This document shows, in pieces, positions 52,284-62,184 of a stretch of 64,000 nt of DNA. Origin of the DNA: Exiguobacterium sp. s122. Lineage in GTDB: Bacteria > Bacillota > Bacilli > Exiguobacteriales > Exiguobacteriaceae. How positions within the stretch are numbered: position 1 is the stretch's first letter; each line of letters begins with the position of its first letter. Where the stretch lies: NCBI RefSeq assembly GCF_018618475.1, contig NZ_JACSMD010000002.1, positions 1-64,000 on the forward strand. The letters are read 5' to 3'. A program made the translations under genes and the position numbers. The notes under the pieces were generated by a model, which worked only from the letters and a program-made list of their open reading frames with translations, did not search any database and had not been told where the DNA came from.

Positions 52284-52312
52284 AAGACAGCGTTTTCGGA
52301 ACGGTCTATACT
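52284..52312 (+). promoter_or_regulatory. Promoter of ald, weak -35
   Basis: AAGACA (52284-52289), 17 bases and TATACT (52307-52312). The -35 departs from consensus, as expected of a promoter needing an activator such as AdeR. Confidence 0.6.
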
Positions 52313-52358
52313 AGAAGTGTGAACAAATTGTGTCAAGGACTTGAAAGGGGAACGGATC

Positions 52359-53489
52359 ATGAAAATCGGGGTATTGAAAGAAATTAAAAACAACGAGAAC
52401 CGTGTCGCACTGACGCCGATGGGAGCATCTGTGTTAACGGAACTCGGGCATGAGGTATTAGTCGAGACAGAATCTGGCGTGGGGAGCGGCTTCTCGAACA
52501 TGGAATACGTGGATGCCGGTGCGACGATCGTCGATTCGGCAGGCGAAGTATGGAACAATGTGGAACTCGCGCTCAAAGTAAAAGAGCCGCAAGCGTCAGA
52601 ATATCGTTACTTCCGTCGTGATTTAACCCTCTTCACGTACCTCCATTTGGCGGCAGAACCTGAATTGACGAAAGCACTCGTCGACTCAGGGATGACGGCA
52701 ATCGCCTATGAGACGGTGGAAGTTGATCGGACGCTCCCGCTCCTCACACCGATGAGCGAAGTTGCTGGCCGAATGGCTGCTCAAATCGGGGCACAGATCT
52801 TAGAGAAACCGCACGGCGGAAAAGGCATTCTCTTATCTGGTCTCCCTGGCGTCCCGCGCGCAAACGTGACCGTCATCGGCGGCGGGGTCGTCGGAACGAA
52901 CGCAGCTCGCATCGCCATCGGCCTCGGTGCAAACGTGACGCTCATGGATATTAGTCCAGCCCGTCTTCGTCAAATCGATGATCAGTTCGGCAATACGATC
53001 AACACGCTCATCTCAAACAGCTACAACATCGCTAAACAAGTGGCTGAAAGTGACCTTGTCATCGGCGCTGTGTTGATTCCGGGCGCGAAAGCTCCAAAAC
53101 TCGTGACGAAAGAAATGGTTCAACAGATGTCGCCGGGCTCAGTCATCGTCGACGTCGCCATCGACCAAGGTGGGATTTGTGAGACGATTGACCATATCAC
53201 GACGCATGACGCACCGACATACGAACGATTCGGAGTTCAGCACTACGCGGTCGCGAACATGCCAGGCGCCGTCCCACGCACATCGACGCTCGGTTTGACG
53301 AACGCGACGATGCCGTATATTATCGAGTGCGCACAAAAAGGCGTCTTCTCAGCGCTCCGTGAAAACGTTGCGCTCCTCAAAGGATTGAACGTCATCGATG
53401 GTACGGTCACGTATGAAGCCGTTGCCCGTGACCTCGAGTATCCATTCGTACCGGCCTCAGAAGCCGTCACGAAACAGCTCCAAGCTTAA
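52359..53489 (+). CDS. ald: Alanine dehydrogenase
   Basis: Reversible NAD-dependent oxidative deamination of L-alanine to pyruvate, 376 residues. The N terminus [20 protein letters not shown] has the conserved R and K for substrate binding, LKVKEPQ contains the catalytic Lys region, [11 protein letters not shown] the catalytic His, and [22 protein letters not shown] the NAD site. The ATG at 52359 follows AAAGGGG. It allows alanine use as a carbon and nitrogen source and is likely under AdeR control. Confidence 0.96.
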   Translation: MKIGVLKEIKNNENRVALTPMGASVLTELGHEVLVETESGVGSGFSNMEYVDAGATIVDSAGEVWNNVELALKVKEPQASEYRYFRRDLTLFTYLHLAAEPELTKALVDSGMTAIAYETVEVDRTLPLLTPMSEVAGRMAAQIGAQILEKPHGGKGILLSGLPGVPRANVTVIGGGVVGTNAARIAIGLGANVTLMDISPARLRQIDDQFGNTINTLISNSYNIAKQVAESDLVIGAVLIPGAKAPKLVTKEMVQQMSPGSVIVDVAIDQGGICETIDHITTHDAPTYERFGVQHYAVANMPGAVPRTSTLGLTNATMPYIIECAQKGVFSALRENVALLKGLNVIDGTVTYEAVARDLEYPFVPASEAVTKQLQA

Positions 53490-53491
53490 AC

Positions 53492-53531
53492 AAAAGACGC
53501 TTGAACGAATTGTCGTTCAAGCGTCTTTTTT
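53492..53531. terminator. Bidirectional terminator
   Basis: A 17-bp stem AAAAGACGCTTGAACGA/TCGTTCAAGCGTCTTTT between ald and convergent murB. Confidence 0.93.
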
Positions 53532-54450
53532 ATGCGTTCTCGACGGCGATGTCTTCGCCGATGATTTTTACTTCCGGCTCTAAGTCGATCTCGAACTTCT
53601 CTTTCACCGTCGCCTGGACGTGACGGATGAGGGAGATGTATTCGGTCGCTGTCGCGTCGGCAATGTTCACGATAAACCCAGCATGCTTCAATGACACTTC
53701 CGCACCACCGATGCGTTTCCCTTGCAAGCCGCAGTCTTGAATCAACTTGCCTGCGAAATAGCCTGGTGGCCGTTTAAACACGCTCCCACATGATGGATAC
53801 TCGAGCGGTTGCTTCGACTCACGTTTGTACGTCAAGTCATCCATCACTTCTTTGATGGCTTCGTACGCGAGCGGTTCGAGTTCGAACGTCGCTTCGAGCA
53901 CGATGAGCCCTTCGGTGGCGATGCGACTCGAGCGATAATCGAGGTCGAGTTCTTCTTTCGTGAGCGTGAGCAATTCACCTTCAGGCGTCAAGACGACGGC
54001 GCTCACAATCACGTCTTTCGTCTCCCCGCCGTAGGCACCGGCGTTCATATAGACCGCTCCCCCGACCGTTCCTGGGATGCCACAAGCAAACTCAAGACCT
54101 GACAGTTCTTCCGCGAGCGCTTGGCGCGACACATCGATGATGGCCGCTCCAGCCTGTGCAATCACATGATTGCCTTCGCGACGAATCGTCTTCAGCTCAT
54201 TCAAGTTCAAGACGATCCCGCGGAGTCCTCCGTCCCGGACAATCAAGTTCGAACCGAACCCGAGAATCATGAACGGCATGCTCTCACGGTGTGCGAGTTC
54301 AAGCACGGCCTGCACTTCCTCATACGTGTGCGGCGCCACGAAATAATCTGCGTTCCCGCCAAGCTTCGTATACGTGTGTCCCGACAAGGGCTCGTCTTGT
54401 TTGACGCGATCGGCTGGGAGAATCGTTAATAATTGATTTAAAAAGCTCAT
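53530..54450 (-). CDS. murB: UDP-N-acetylenolpyruvoylglucosamine reductase
   Basis: An FAD enzyme reducing UDP-GlcNAc-enolpyruvate to UDP-MurNAc, the second committed step of peptidoglycan precursor synthesis. It is 306 residues. FAD-binding motifs are [26 protein letters not shown] and [20 protein letters not shown]. The catalytic Ser region is [20 protein letters not shown]. The ATG at 54450 is chosen over TTG 54462, which abuts AAAGGA. Confidence 0.95.
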   Translation of the reverse strand: MSFLNQLLTILPADRVKQDEPLSGHTYTKLGGNADYFVAPHTYEEVQAVLELAHRESMPFMILGFGSNLIVRDGGLRGIVLNLNELKTIRREGNHVIAQAGAAIIDVSRQALAEELSGLEFACGIPGTVGGAVYMNAGAYGGETKDVIVSAVVLTPEGELLTLTKEELDLDYRSSRIATEGLIVLEATFELEPLAYEAIKEVMDDLTYKRESKQPLEYPSCGSVFKRPPGYFAGKLIQDCGLQGKRIGGAEVSLKHAGFIVNIADATATEYISLIRHVQATVKEKFEIDLEPEVKIIGEDIAVENA

Positions 54451-54602
54451 GCGTTCACTCAATCCTTTACGTTCTATTTTTATCTAATGAATGCGTTGAA
54501 TCGCTTCGACGCACGCTGCTGAATGGTTTCAGTACGAATCACAGTATACAAATGTTTGCCGGGAGTGACAAGCAACGTTTTCTTTACAATCGAGTGAATG
54601 AT

Positions 54603-55253
54603 TTACAACAATAACGATGTGGCAACAGCGACGACAATTGGAATTGTAAAGTTATCCCAATCACGATACGAAATCGCTTCTGTTAGCGTCGCGACGATGG
54701 AAATAATGAATCCATATGTTACCACTTGCCAAAGTGGAACATCATCCCACAAAAACAATAAAAAGAGAACGGCATAGGAGCTGAGGAACATCGCCATACT
54801 GCCTTGGAACGAACGCTTTTGACCATATAAGTCATACGTCACCGTGCCGTATTTGCGTCCGATGAGCGCCGCTAAGCCGTCTCCCCATGCTAAGACGAGT
54901 GAACCGGCCAAGAAAGCAATCGGTTCTGATTCGAAAAAGAAATACAAGATGACGAGCAACGCAATCGGATAATAGACGGTGCCGAGTGATTTCCGCTCGG
55001 TTTGATGAACCGGTGACGGACTCTTATAAAGAAGAAACGCGTTCGCGAACGTGAAGAACACGAGCGGGATTGCTGCGACGTACCACGTCTCCATGAGCCA
55101 AACGGCGAGGAGGGACCAGTGTCCGACCGCGATATGTACACTTTTCCGAATTGTTTCGTCCGTCCAGCCTAGACGCTTGCCGACTTGTTCGAGTCCGACG
55201 AGGAAAATGAGGACAATGACGATTGATAAGATAGAGCTGACCCATTCATTCAT
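54603..55253 (-). CDS. Diacylglycerol/polyprenol kinase-like membrane protein (SEC59/DGK1/VTE5 family)
   Basis: A 216-residue protein with about seven helices. Family motifs are ETIRKSVHIAVGHWSLL (R-K-x-x-H) and AWGDGLAALIGRKYGT followed by KRSFQGSMAMFLSSYAVL (G-D-x-x-A-x-x-x-G and K-S-x-x-G). Members are CTP-dependent lipid or isoprenoid-alcohol kinases; the substrate is not known here. Confidence 0.87.
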   Translation of the reverse strand: MNEWVSSILSIVIVLIFLVGLEQVGKRLGWTDETIRKSVHIAVGHWSLLAVWLMETWYVAAIPLVFFTFANAFLLYKSPSPVHQTERKSLGTVYYPIALLVILYFFFESEPIAFLAGSLVLAWGDGLAALIGRKYGTVTYDLYGQKRSFQGSMAMFLSSYAVLFLLFLWDDVPLWQVVTYGFIISIVATLTEAISYRDWDNFTIPIVVAVATSLLL

Positions 55254-55401
55254 CGATAGACCACCTTTAGCTACAGTTTTTCTACGTTTTCATTATACCT
55301 TAATCAGCTCTGAACCTAGCTTCCTTTTCAAACATTTGGTAGAATGAGGTCAAATGACTGTATAGACGGCGATCGAAGCCGGCTATAGAAAGGGTGGCTG
55401 T

Positions 55402-56025
55402 ATGCGCGACGCAACTTCAATTCAAACTTTGGCGGACTGCCTTCACTATATGCAAGTTGGGGACGTCGATCGGGCCATCGCCCTATTTCCGGAAGACGTC
55501 CGAGACCACTTTCCGAAAGAGCTCCGTAAAATCCATTTGTTTCATATTGAAAAGAACGGACTGTCTATCAATCAAATCGTCGCACTCGCTAACACGTTGA
55601 CGGGCGAACACTTATCGGCAACGACGATTCAAAACTGGACGAAGCGTGAAGTCCGTAAAATTATCGGCGTCCCACGTGTCGGCAAAAAGTATTCTTTGCA
55701 GCAAGCGGCCATCATCTATTTGCTCGACGACTTGAAGCACTTATTCTCGCTCGAAGAGACGAGCTCGCTGCTCGCACTTATCTTCAACAACCCAGACCGT
55801 GACGAAGACGACTTCATCTCCCCAATCGACTTTTATCGCTTATACGCCGAATACGCGAAGTCGACGAGTCCAATCGATTTGCTCGATACCCGGGCGAAAC
55901 GCTCGGTCGAGAAGATGGGACATTCTCATCCGAACATCATTCACGTCTTGAAGCTCTGTCTTTACGCGCACCGCGTCACGACACTTGAGCTTGAGGCGAA
56001 ACACTATTTGAGCCGCTTCATGTAA
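55402..56025 (+). CDS. DUF1836-family protein, probable DNA-binding
   Basis: A 207-residue protein matching DUF1836 by LSINQIVALANTLTGEHLSATTIQNWTKREVRKIIGVPRVGKKYS and QQAAIIYLLDDLKHLFSLEE. That block reads as a MerR-like winged helix-turn-helix, so a regulatory role is plausible. Target unknown. The frame opens at an ATG at 55402 with GGGTGG upstream. Confidence 0.82.
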   Translation: MRDATSIQTLADCLHYMQVGDVDRAIALFPEDVRDHFPKELRKIHLFHIEKNGLSINQIVALANTLTGEHLSATTIQNWTKREVRKIIGVPRVGKKYSLQQAAIIYLLDDLKHLFSLEETSSLLALIFNNPDRDEDDFISPIDFYRLYAEYAKSTSPIDLLDTRAKRSVEKMGHSHPNIIHVLKLCLYAHRVTTLELEAKHYLSRFM

Positions 56026-56045
56026 TGGAGCGGTTTTTGCGTACA

Positions 56046-56072
56046 GAAAAGCACCAACCTTAGGCTGGTGCT
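56046..56072 (-). terminator. Terminator after the LURP-like gene
   Basis: A 10-bp stem AGCACCAGCC/GGTTGGTGCT with loop TAA and a TTTTC tail on the minus strand. Confidence 0.75.
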
Positions 56073-56083
56073 CCTTGTTACGA

Positions 56084-56563
56084 TTAAACGGAAACCGCAA
56101 GCGGCATCCGTGATTTGACGCTCAGTGTCTTTAAGACCGACAATAGTTCAAACATCGAGAGTTGGTCTGCTTCTTTTGTCAAACAGAAGCTGTCGTCTTC
56201 ATGTTTGCGAAGTTCCGCGACTAACTTGCCCGCCTTATCGCGCACACTGAACTTATAACGCTCGACATCGTATTGAATCGTATAGAGTCCGCGTTCATAG
56301 ACGTTGTACTCACACTTTTTCCCGAATAACGAGAATTTGTCTTTCAATTGACCAATCGCTTGCCCGTCATGGTTCATGACGACCCATTTCTGACAGTTCG
56401 GGATATACTTCCCGAGAGCGATTTGTCGTCCAGACAAATTGTGCACTTGGACACTGCCTTCCGCGTCGCGGTGAACAGATCCGATCGCATCGTTTGTCTC
56501 GTCATAAATGGTTGCCTCGCCTTGCGTAAAGACGCAACCTTTTACATAAATTAATTTGCGCAC
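56084..56563 (-). CDS. Protein with a probable LURP/tubby-like beta-barrel fold
   Basis: A 159-residue cytoplasmic protein with regularly spaced short strands: EATIYDETNDAIGSVHRDAEGS, QKWVVMNHDGQAIGQLKDKFSLFGKKCEYNVY, YKFSVRDKAGKLVAEL. The alternation and the G-x-x-x-x-K-x-x-F-G-K-K-x-E-x-x-V pattern resemble LURP-one/YxjI proteins. Assignment is tentative and function unknown. The GTG start follows AGGAGG with eight-base spacing. Confidence 0.6.
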   Translation of the reverse strand: MRKLIYVKGCVFTQGEATIYDETNDAIGSVHRDAEGSVQVHNLSGRQIALGKYIPNCQKWVVMNHDGQAIGQLKDKFSLFGKKCEYNVYERGLYTIQYDVERYKFSVRDKAGKLVAELRKHEDDSFCLTKEADQLSMFELLSVLKTLSVKSRMPLAVSV

Positions 56564-56780
56564 CGCTTTTCCTCCTAATACGTTCCAACCACGAATTTTC
56601 TATTTGTTCGGTTGGTCATTCTGTGAAACCCCAAAGTTGTTTCGTGTAGCCGAATCTCTCTGTTCAACTACTACATATTTCATATGACGAAGATGATTAT
56701 TGCACCGTTTGAACAAAAAGACAACCCCTTTTTATTCGACACAATCCGTCATCTTGACAAACATGTGAAAACGGCCTGCC

Positions 56781-57281
56781 TTAGCGCTTAAATCCCGCTT
56801 CCTTTAGCAGTTGTTCAAGCTCTGATCTTGCAATCAGACGAACTTGATTTGGTGCCGCCAATTCATAGGCGCTATCCGTATAAGACGAGTTCGTCACGAC
56901 CCAGCCTTCGTTTACGCCGTAGTATGGGACCGCCGCCGCCACTTGTTGGACTGCCTCGAGTCCAACGACTTTCTCGTAACGCTTTGCTTGAACGGCGATC
57001 GACCAACCGTCCGGTGTCTCAAGCAATAAGTCGGCGCCAAAATCACGAGATGCCGGTGTGACGGTCACCTTGTAGCCGAGCGCATGGAACACGTCCTCTA
57101 AAAACAATTCGAACTCACGCCCGTCCATACGATCAATGCGGTCAATCGTCGTTAGTCGCTTTCGCCAGACGAGCCAGGCGAGACCGAGTACGACCGCCGC
57201 AACAATCGTCCAAACCGGTGCGTCTATCCACCAGAGCACAAGCGCGAGTACGAGACTCAAGCCCATTCCTTTCACGTTCAT
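56781..57281 (-). CDS. Membrane-anchored Mrr-like restriction endonuclease domain protein
   Basis: A 166-residue protein with two N-terminal hydrophobic helices (about 5-37) followed by an Mrr-type nuclease domain (about 50-160). The PD-(D/E)XK core is GREFELFLEDVFHALGYKV, then DFGADLLLE (Asp) and VQAKRYEKVVG (Q-x-K), with AVQQVAAAVPYYGVNEGWVVTN after it. Catalytic residues are intact. There is no methylase or ATPase partner. The ATG at 57281 follows GGAGAGGG. Confidence 0.87.
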   Translation of the reverse strand: MNVKGMGLSLVLALVLWWIDAPVWTIVAAVVLGLAWLVWRKRLTTIDRIDRMDGREFELFLEDVFHALGYKVTVTPASRDFGADLLLETPDGWSIAVQAKRYEKVVGLEAVQQVAAAVPYYGVNEGWVVTNSSYTDSAYELAAPNQVRLIARSELEQLLKEAGFKR

Positions 57282-57402
57282 CGCCCTCTCCATTATTCGT
57301 TCACTATTACTTTACCGTCTCCAGGCAGGAAAACAAAGGCACAGACGTCGAATGATATGAAGATGTACCCGTTTGATTTATAGAAGGAGGGATTACCCGT
57401 TG

Positions 57403-59577
57403 ATGGAGAAAAGAGTGCATCTCCAGAACGACCTATTGCATGCTTTGCCTTACGGTGTCGCCTTAATTCAAACAGACGGCACGATTGTGCAAGCGAATCG
57501 ACCGTTTTTAAAACAATTTCCTGAAGACTTACAGACGCGTTCAAACATCTTTCATATGGTCAACCAATCCCCGATCACGATGGAACTGTCGCGCCGGATG
57601 GAACAAGGACTCCCTTGGATGTACGAGATGCCGACCATTCGCATTCACGCCATCCCGAACGGAGACGTCTATATTCTCTCAATCGAACCGCTACCGCTCG
57701 ATACACGGGTGACGGTCCAACATAACGCCTTCGAAGCGATGATGCATACGGAGCTCGACATGGCGATGATTATGACCGACGCCAATTTGCTCATCAACCG
57801 ATTCAATAAAGGGGCGACCGAACTGTTCGGCTATGCCCCCCATGAAGTCTTATACGAGATGACCCCGTTCGCTCTGTTTGAGTCTCGCGAATTGAGCGAG
57901 AAACGGACGCATTATCAAGATGAGACGGAACGTTTGTTGTCGTTCGAACAAATGCTTCGCGCCGCGCTCGACCGTGGCGACCGGGAATGGAAGTTTCAAC
58001 GGAAAGACCGGACTCATTTCGTCGGGAAACTGTTCATGCATCCCGTTTATGAACAAGCCCGTGTCATCGGCTTCTTCTTTTTCGTCTTTGACGTCAGTCC
58101 TGAGATTGCCTTGAAAGGCGAACTGCTACACAAAGAGCAGCGGTATCGGATGTTCGCTGAATCGGTCATCGAAGCTGTGTTGTTCCATGAGGATGGGACG
58201 ATTCTCGACGCCAACAAAGCGGCCGAGACGATTTTCCGAATCCCTGCTGAAGATATGGTCGGGCGCCAGACAATCGAATTCATCGCCGAAGGCTACCGGG
58301 CCGATGTGCTACGTCGCATCCGCAACCATATTCAAACGCCGTACGAAGTCATCGGTCGACGTGAAGACGGGACGTTCCTTGAGATGGAAGTGTATCCGAA
58401 AGAAGTGACATATCAAGGCCAGACGCTCCGTGTCGCCGTCATGCGCGACATTAGCGATCGGAAGAAAGTCGAGCGGATGCTCGAGCGCGAGAAGAATGCG
58501 ATTGCCCGCCAGCGCGATATCATCCAATCGATTCTACAAGCGTCAAACGAAGCGTTCGTCTTGACCGAATCCAACGGCAGCGTCTTGTTCATGAACGTTC
58601 ACGCCCGCCGTCTGCTCGACTTACCCGGCATCGCCCCGAACAAAATTCAAGAGCGTATTCCGCTCCTGACGACGTTCCGACAACGTGACCGGGCCGAGAT
58701 GTTGAAAAAAGTCGACCTTCTACTTGATGGATCGGCTCACGAAGTGTCGATGCGCTTTTCGATTCCACAACCGAACGACCGGGATGAACAGTACTATGAG
58801 ATGTACGCGACAGGCATGGACGCGAAACGCCAAGTCGGCGTCGATAGTGGATTCTTGTTCGTATTCCGGAACCGAACCGAGGAAGAACGGATGGACCAAA
58901 TCAAAAATGAACTCGTCAGCACCGTCTCACATGAACTCCGGACGCCGCTCTCTTCCTTGTCCGGCTATATCGAACTCATGCAAAATCGTGAGTTGACGCC
59001 AGAAAAACGTGAGCGTTTCTTGAAGACGATGGCAAAAGAAGCGAAACGGTTGACGGACTTATTGAACGACTTCCTCGACATTCAGCGCATGGAAGACGGC
59101 AATCAAGAATATAAAAAAGATCGTTTCATCTTAAACGAGCTCGTCCGTGATGTTGTCGAACGATTCCGTGAGACGAGTGACCATTCGATTCATTTTGATA
59201 ACGCCGATGAAACACTTTTCCTCATCGCCGATCAAGCGCGTATCGAACAAGTGCTCATCAATCTCTTATCGAACGCCATCAAGTATTCGCCAAAACATAA
59301 CGAAGTCGAGGTTCGAATTCGAGCCGAGCATGGCCAAGCATATGTATCGATTCAAGACTTCGGTATCGGGATTCCAGAGCACGCGTTTGAAGAACTGTTC
59401 AAGAAGTTCTATCGCGTCGACAACTCCGATACGCGACAAATCGGCGGGACGGGTCTTGGGTTGTCCATCTGTAAGGAAATCATCGAATCGCACGGCGGTA
59501 GCATCGAAGTTGAATCGACGGTCGGTGTCGGTTCGACGTTCACGTTCACGCTCGACTTAGCGGAGGAGACATTATGA
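57403..59577 (+). CDS. Soluble multi-PAS sensor histidine kinase
   Basis: A 724-residue kinase without membrane segments. Four PAS-like units are visible: the N-terminal HALPYGVALIQTDGTIVQANRPF, then DMAMIMTDANLLINRFNKGATELFGY, AVLFHEDGTILDANKAAETIF and NEAFVLTESNGSVLFMNVHARRLL. The HisKA motif STVSHELRTPLSSL carries His510. The ATPase boxes are VLINLLSNAIKYSP, VSIQDFGIGIP and GGTGLGLSICKEIIESHGG. No response regulator gene is nearby; the stop overlaps the start of a dehydrogenase gene (ATGA). A TTG at 57400 is an alternative start. Confidence 0.93.
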   Translation: MEKRVHLQNDLLHALPYGVALIQTDGTIVQANRPFLKQFPEDLQTRSNIFHMVNQSPITMELSRRMEQGLPWMYEMPTIRIHAIPNGDVYILSIEPLPLDTRVTVQHNAFEAMMHTELDMAMIMTDANLLINRFNKGATELFGYAPHEVLYEMTPFALFESRELSEKRTHYQDETERLLSFEQMLRAALDRGDREWKFQRKDRTHFVGKLFMHPVYEQARVIGFFFFVFDVSPEIALKGELLHKEQRYRMFAESVIEAVLFHEDGTILDANKAAETIFRIPAEDMVGRQTIEFIAEGYRADVLRRIRNHIQTPYEVIGRREDGTFLEMEVYPKEVTYQGQTLRVAVMRDISDRKKVERMLEREKNAIARQRDIIQSILQASNEAFVLTESNGSVLFMNVHARRLLDLPGIAPNKIQERIPLLTTFRQRDRAEMLKKVDLLLDGSAHEVSMRFSIPQPNDRDEQYYEMYATGMDAKRQVGVDSGFLFVFRNRTEEERMDQIKNELVSTVSHELRTPLSSLSGYIELMQNRELTPEKRERFLKTMAKEAKRLTDLLNDFLDIQRMEDGNQEYKKDRFILNELVRDVVERFRETSDHSIHFDNADETLFLIADQARIEQVLINLLSNAIKYSPKHNEVEVRIRAEHGQAYVSIQDFGIGIPEHAFEELFKKFYRVDNSDTRQIGGTGLGLSICKEIIESHGGSIEVESTVGVGSTFTFTLDLAEETL

Positions 59578-60644
59578 ACCATTATGCTTTTACCGGGTTC
59601 CCTGGATTTTTAGCAGGCAAGCTCATTACGCACCTTGCATCCGTACCAAATCAAATCGGTACGATTTACGCACTCCACCTGCCCCATCAGCGTGAGGAAG
59701 CCATCGCACTGAAGGACGAATTGCTCGAGGCGACGATGTTAGACGAAGAACAGCTCGTCCTCGTCGAAGCAGATATCACGCTCCCTGAAGTGATTCTCGA
59801 CCCAATCACGCGATCCATCGTTGAACGGGATGTTCATTACGTGTTCCACCTTGCGGCCGCTTATGACTTGAGTATCCCGTATGACGTCGGCTATCGCGTC
59901 AATATGCTCGGGACGAAGCATATGACCGCCTTCGCGAAACGTGCGGCCCGTTTGAAGCGATATGTCTACTTCAGCACCGCTTACGTCTCTGGCCGACGCC
60001 AAGGTACCGTGTATGAGAATGAGCTATGGCATCGTTTGCCGTTTAAAAACCATTATGAAGCGACGAAGTATGAGGCAGAAGCGATCGTATCGCGCGAGTT
60101 CGGTTCGATCCCCATCACTATCATCCGCCCCGGCATCGTGATCGGCCATAGCGTGACCGGCGACACGAAGAAGTTCGACGGCGTCTATTTCGTGTTAAAT
60201 CTGATGGACCAGTTGCGTCAGGCGGCTCCGCTCCCTTACATCGGACGTCAAAACGTCGAGGTGAACCTCGTCCCGTACGACTATGTCGTCGAGGCGACGG
60301 CTTACCTTGCGCACGCCCCCGCCGGACTTGGTCGGACGTTCCATTTGACGGACCCGTTCCCGCACGGCGTCCGGGAAGTGTATCGGATGATTCACGAGAC
60401 GATGTTCGAACGCGCTCCCCGTGGAACGATCCCACACTTTGCCGCAGAGGCTGGATTCTCTGCCCTAAAGTTAAAAGAGCGATACGGCGTGCCGCGCGAG
60501 TTACTCGACTACTTTAAACATCAAGTTCGTTTCGATACGACGCAGACCATGCGCGCGTTGAGCGGGACCGGGATTGTCTGTCCGGACTTGAAGGACTACT
60601 TGCCACAAATCGTCTCCTATTACGAGACACACAAAAAGCCCTAA
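59574..60644 (+). CDS. SDR-family NAD(P)-dependent reductase (male-sterility/thioester-reductase-like)
   Basis: A 356-residue extended short-chain dehydrogenase. The nucleotide motif is TGFPGFLAG (about residues 7-15), followed by the VFHLAAAYDLSIPYDVGYRVNMLGTKHM segment, the serine region YFSTAYVSG and the catalytic Y-x-x-x-K in HYEATKYEAEAI. The fold is that of NAD_binding_4 reductases that act on acyl thioesters or sugars. The substrate is unknown. It is translationally coupled to the upstream histidine kinase, an unusual partnership. Confidence 0.87.
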   Translation: MNHYAFTGFPGFLAGKLITHLASVPNQIGTIYALHLPHQREEAIALKDELLEATMLDEEQLVLVEADITLPEVILDPITRSIVERDVHYVFHLAAAYDLSIPYDVGYRVNMLGTKHMTAFAKRAARLKRYVYFSTAYVSGRRQGTVYENELWHRLPFKNHYEATKYEAEAIVSREFGSIPITIIRPGIVIGHSVTGDTKKFDGVYFVLNLMDQLRQAAPLPYIGRQNVEVNLVPYDYVVEATAYLAHAPAGLGRTFHLTDPFPHGVREVYRMIHETMFERAPRGTIPHFAAEAGFSALKLKERYGVPRELLDYFKHQVRFDTTQTMRALSGTGIVCPDLKDYLPQIVSYYETHKKP

Positions 60645-60656
60645 CAGGGCTTTTTG
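60633..60656. terminator. Bidirectional terminator
   Basis: A 10-bp stem AAAAAGCCCT/AGGGCTTTTT with loop AAC, overlapping the last codons of the dehydrogenase and facing the TrkH gene end. Confidence 0.9.
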
Positions 60657-62036
60657 TCATCCAATCAATAGTTTTTCTTTCGGATAGCGAATCTTACGGT
60701 CGAGTTGTCGTGCCACGGTGAAGAGAATCGTGAGTGAGCCGACGCGACCGAGCAACATCATGAACATGATGAGTTCTTTCCCGCTATTGTTTAAATCAGC
60801 CGTGATGCCGAGCGATAGGCCGACTGTCCCGAAGGCAGAGACGACTTCGAATAAAATCGCCGTTGCCGGCAAGTGACCGTTCGTCAAAATCGTCAACGCG
60901 GTAATAAATAAAATAAAGAAGAAACTCGTGATGGCGACCATGTACGCTTTTTTGATTTGAAACGTATCGATCGTTCGTTCCATGATGACCGTCTCTTTCT
61001 TTCCGAGGAGGAACGCCCACATATCGGCCAAGATGACGGCGACGGTCGTCACTTTAATCCCCGAGCCAGTCGATGCGGCACCGGCACCGATATACATGAG
61101 AATGAGGATGAGACCAATCGAGACGGGCGCCATCGTCGCGATATCGATTGTATTGAAGCCAGCCGTACGTGTCGTGACCGCTTGGAAGAACGTCGCATGG
61201 AGCGCTTCGTTGAGCGGACGTCCGTACAGCTCGCCTTCAATCGACACCCACTCGAACAACATGAGGGCGAACCAGGCGATCCCGTTGATGACGAAAAGCG
61301 AGCCGATCATCAGCTTGGAATGGAGCGCCAAGCGTTTCCAGCGCTTCACTTCGGCCGCATCGGCAATCGTTGTGAAGCCGAGTCCTCCAATCATAATCAT
61401 TACAGCAATCGTGATGACGATCGAAGTGTTCTGTTCAAACTGCATGAGACTGTCCGGCCATAGTGCGAATCCGGCGTTATTGAACGCAGAGACGGCATGG
61501 AAGAACCCGTAATACATGGCATCGCCGAACGAGTAGTCGCCGGTACTATACAGTTCTACCGTCAAAAAGCACATCCCAATCAATTGTACGATGATTGTAG
61601 TGAAAACGATGTTTCGGACGAGTCGCACCGTCCCACCCGGTCCCGACAAGTTAAGCGATTCTTGGAGCAGGATTCGTTGTTTCAATCCAATCTTTCTTCC
61701 AAGCACGCTCAGGAGCATGAGCGCGACGGTCATGAACCCGAGACCCCCGATTTGAATTAAGGCGACGATGACGAGTTCCCCGAACGTCGTAAATGATGTT
61801 CCGATGTCGACCGTCGACAGTCCCGTTACGGTACCGGCCGATGTCGCGATGAAGAGACAATCAATCCAGGCGACCGGTTCACTTTGCGCAAACGGCATAT
61901 AAAGAAGGGTCGCCCCGATAAAGATGGCGAGCAAAAAGCCGCCGGCAATAAAACGAGCCGGCTTTTCGAATACGATTCGATATAATGCCTCGATTCGTTT
62001 CAACCGCCGTTCCCGTATCGATAATGGATGTCGCAT
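60657..62036 (-). CDS. TrkH/KtrB-family potassium uptake channel subunit
   Basis: A 459-residue membrane protein with the four-fold M1-P-M2 layout. The four selectivity-filter glycines are in TSAGTVTGLSTVD, FNNAGFALWP, TTRTAGFNTID and VSAFGTVGLSLG. The gating loop GIGAGAASTGSGIKV type sequence in M2C is present (YIGAGAASTGSGIKV). The KtrA/KtrC regulatory subunit is not encoded next to it, as is common for KtrD in B. subtilis. The ATG at 62036 follows AAAGGGG. Confidence 0.92.
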   Translation of the reverse strand: MRHPLSIRERRLKRIEALYRIVFEKPARFIAGGFLLAIFIGATLLYMPFAQSEPVAWIDCLFIATSAGTVTGLSTVDIGTSFTTFGELVIVALIQIGGLGFMTVALMLLSVLGRKIGLKQRILLQESLNLSGPGGTVRLVRNIVFTTIIVQLIGMCFLTVELYSTGDYSFGDAMYYGFFHAVSAFNNAGFALWPDSLMQFEQNTSIVITIAVMIMIGGLGFTTIADAAEVKRWKRLALHSKLMIGSLFVINGIAWFALMLFEWVSIEGELYGRPLNEALHATFFQAVTTRTAGFNTIDIATMAPVSIGLILILMYIGAGAASTGSGIKVTTVAVILADMWAFLLGKKETVIMERTIDTFQIKKAYMVAITSFFFILFITALTILTNGHLPATAILFEVVSAFGTVGLSLGITADLNNSGKELIMFMMLLGRVGSLTILFTVARQLDRKIRYPKEKLLIG

Positions 62037-62184
62037 CCTTGTATCCCCTTTACTCTTTCTAAGCCACATATTACGCTTCATGATAGAAATTGCCAACAAG
62101 GAAAATGTCACGCTAACCCTTTCCTCGATTTTTTGGTAATATGATAGATAGACTTTATAAACGTTGAGGAGGTTGAATGAAACC

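Noticed and set aside
60657-62036. Missing KtrA partner as evidence of a broken potassium system
   Set aside because: KtrB/KtrD and KtrA/KtrC are often unlinked in Bacillales, and all four filter segments are intact.
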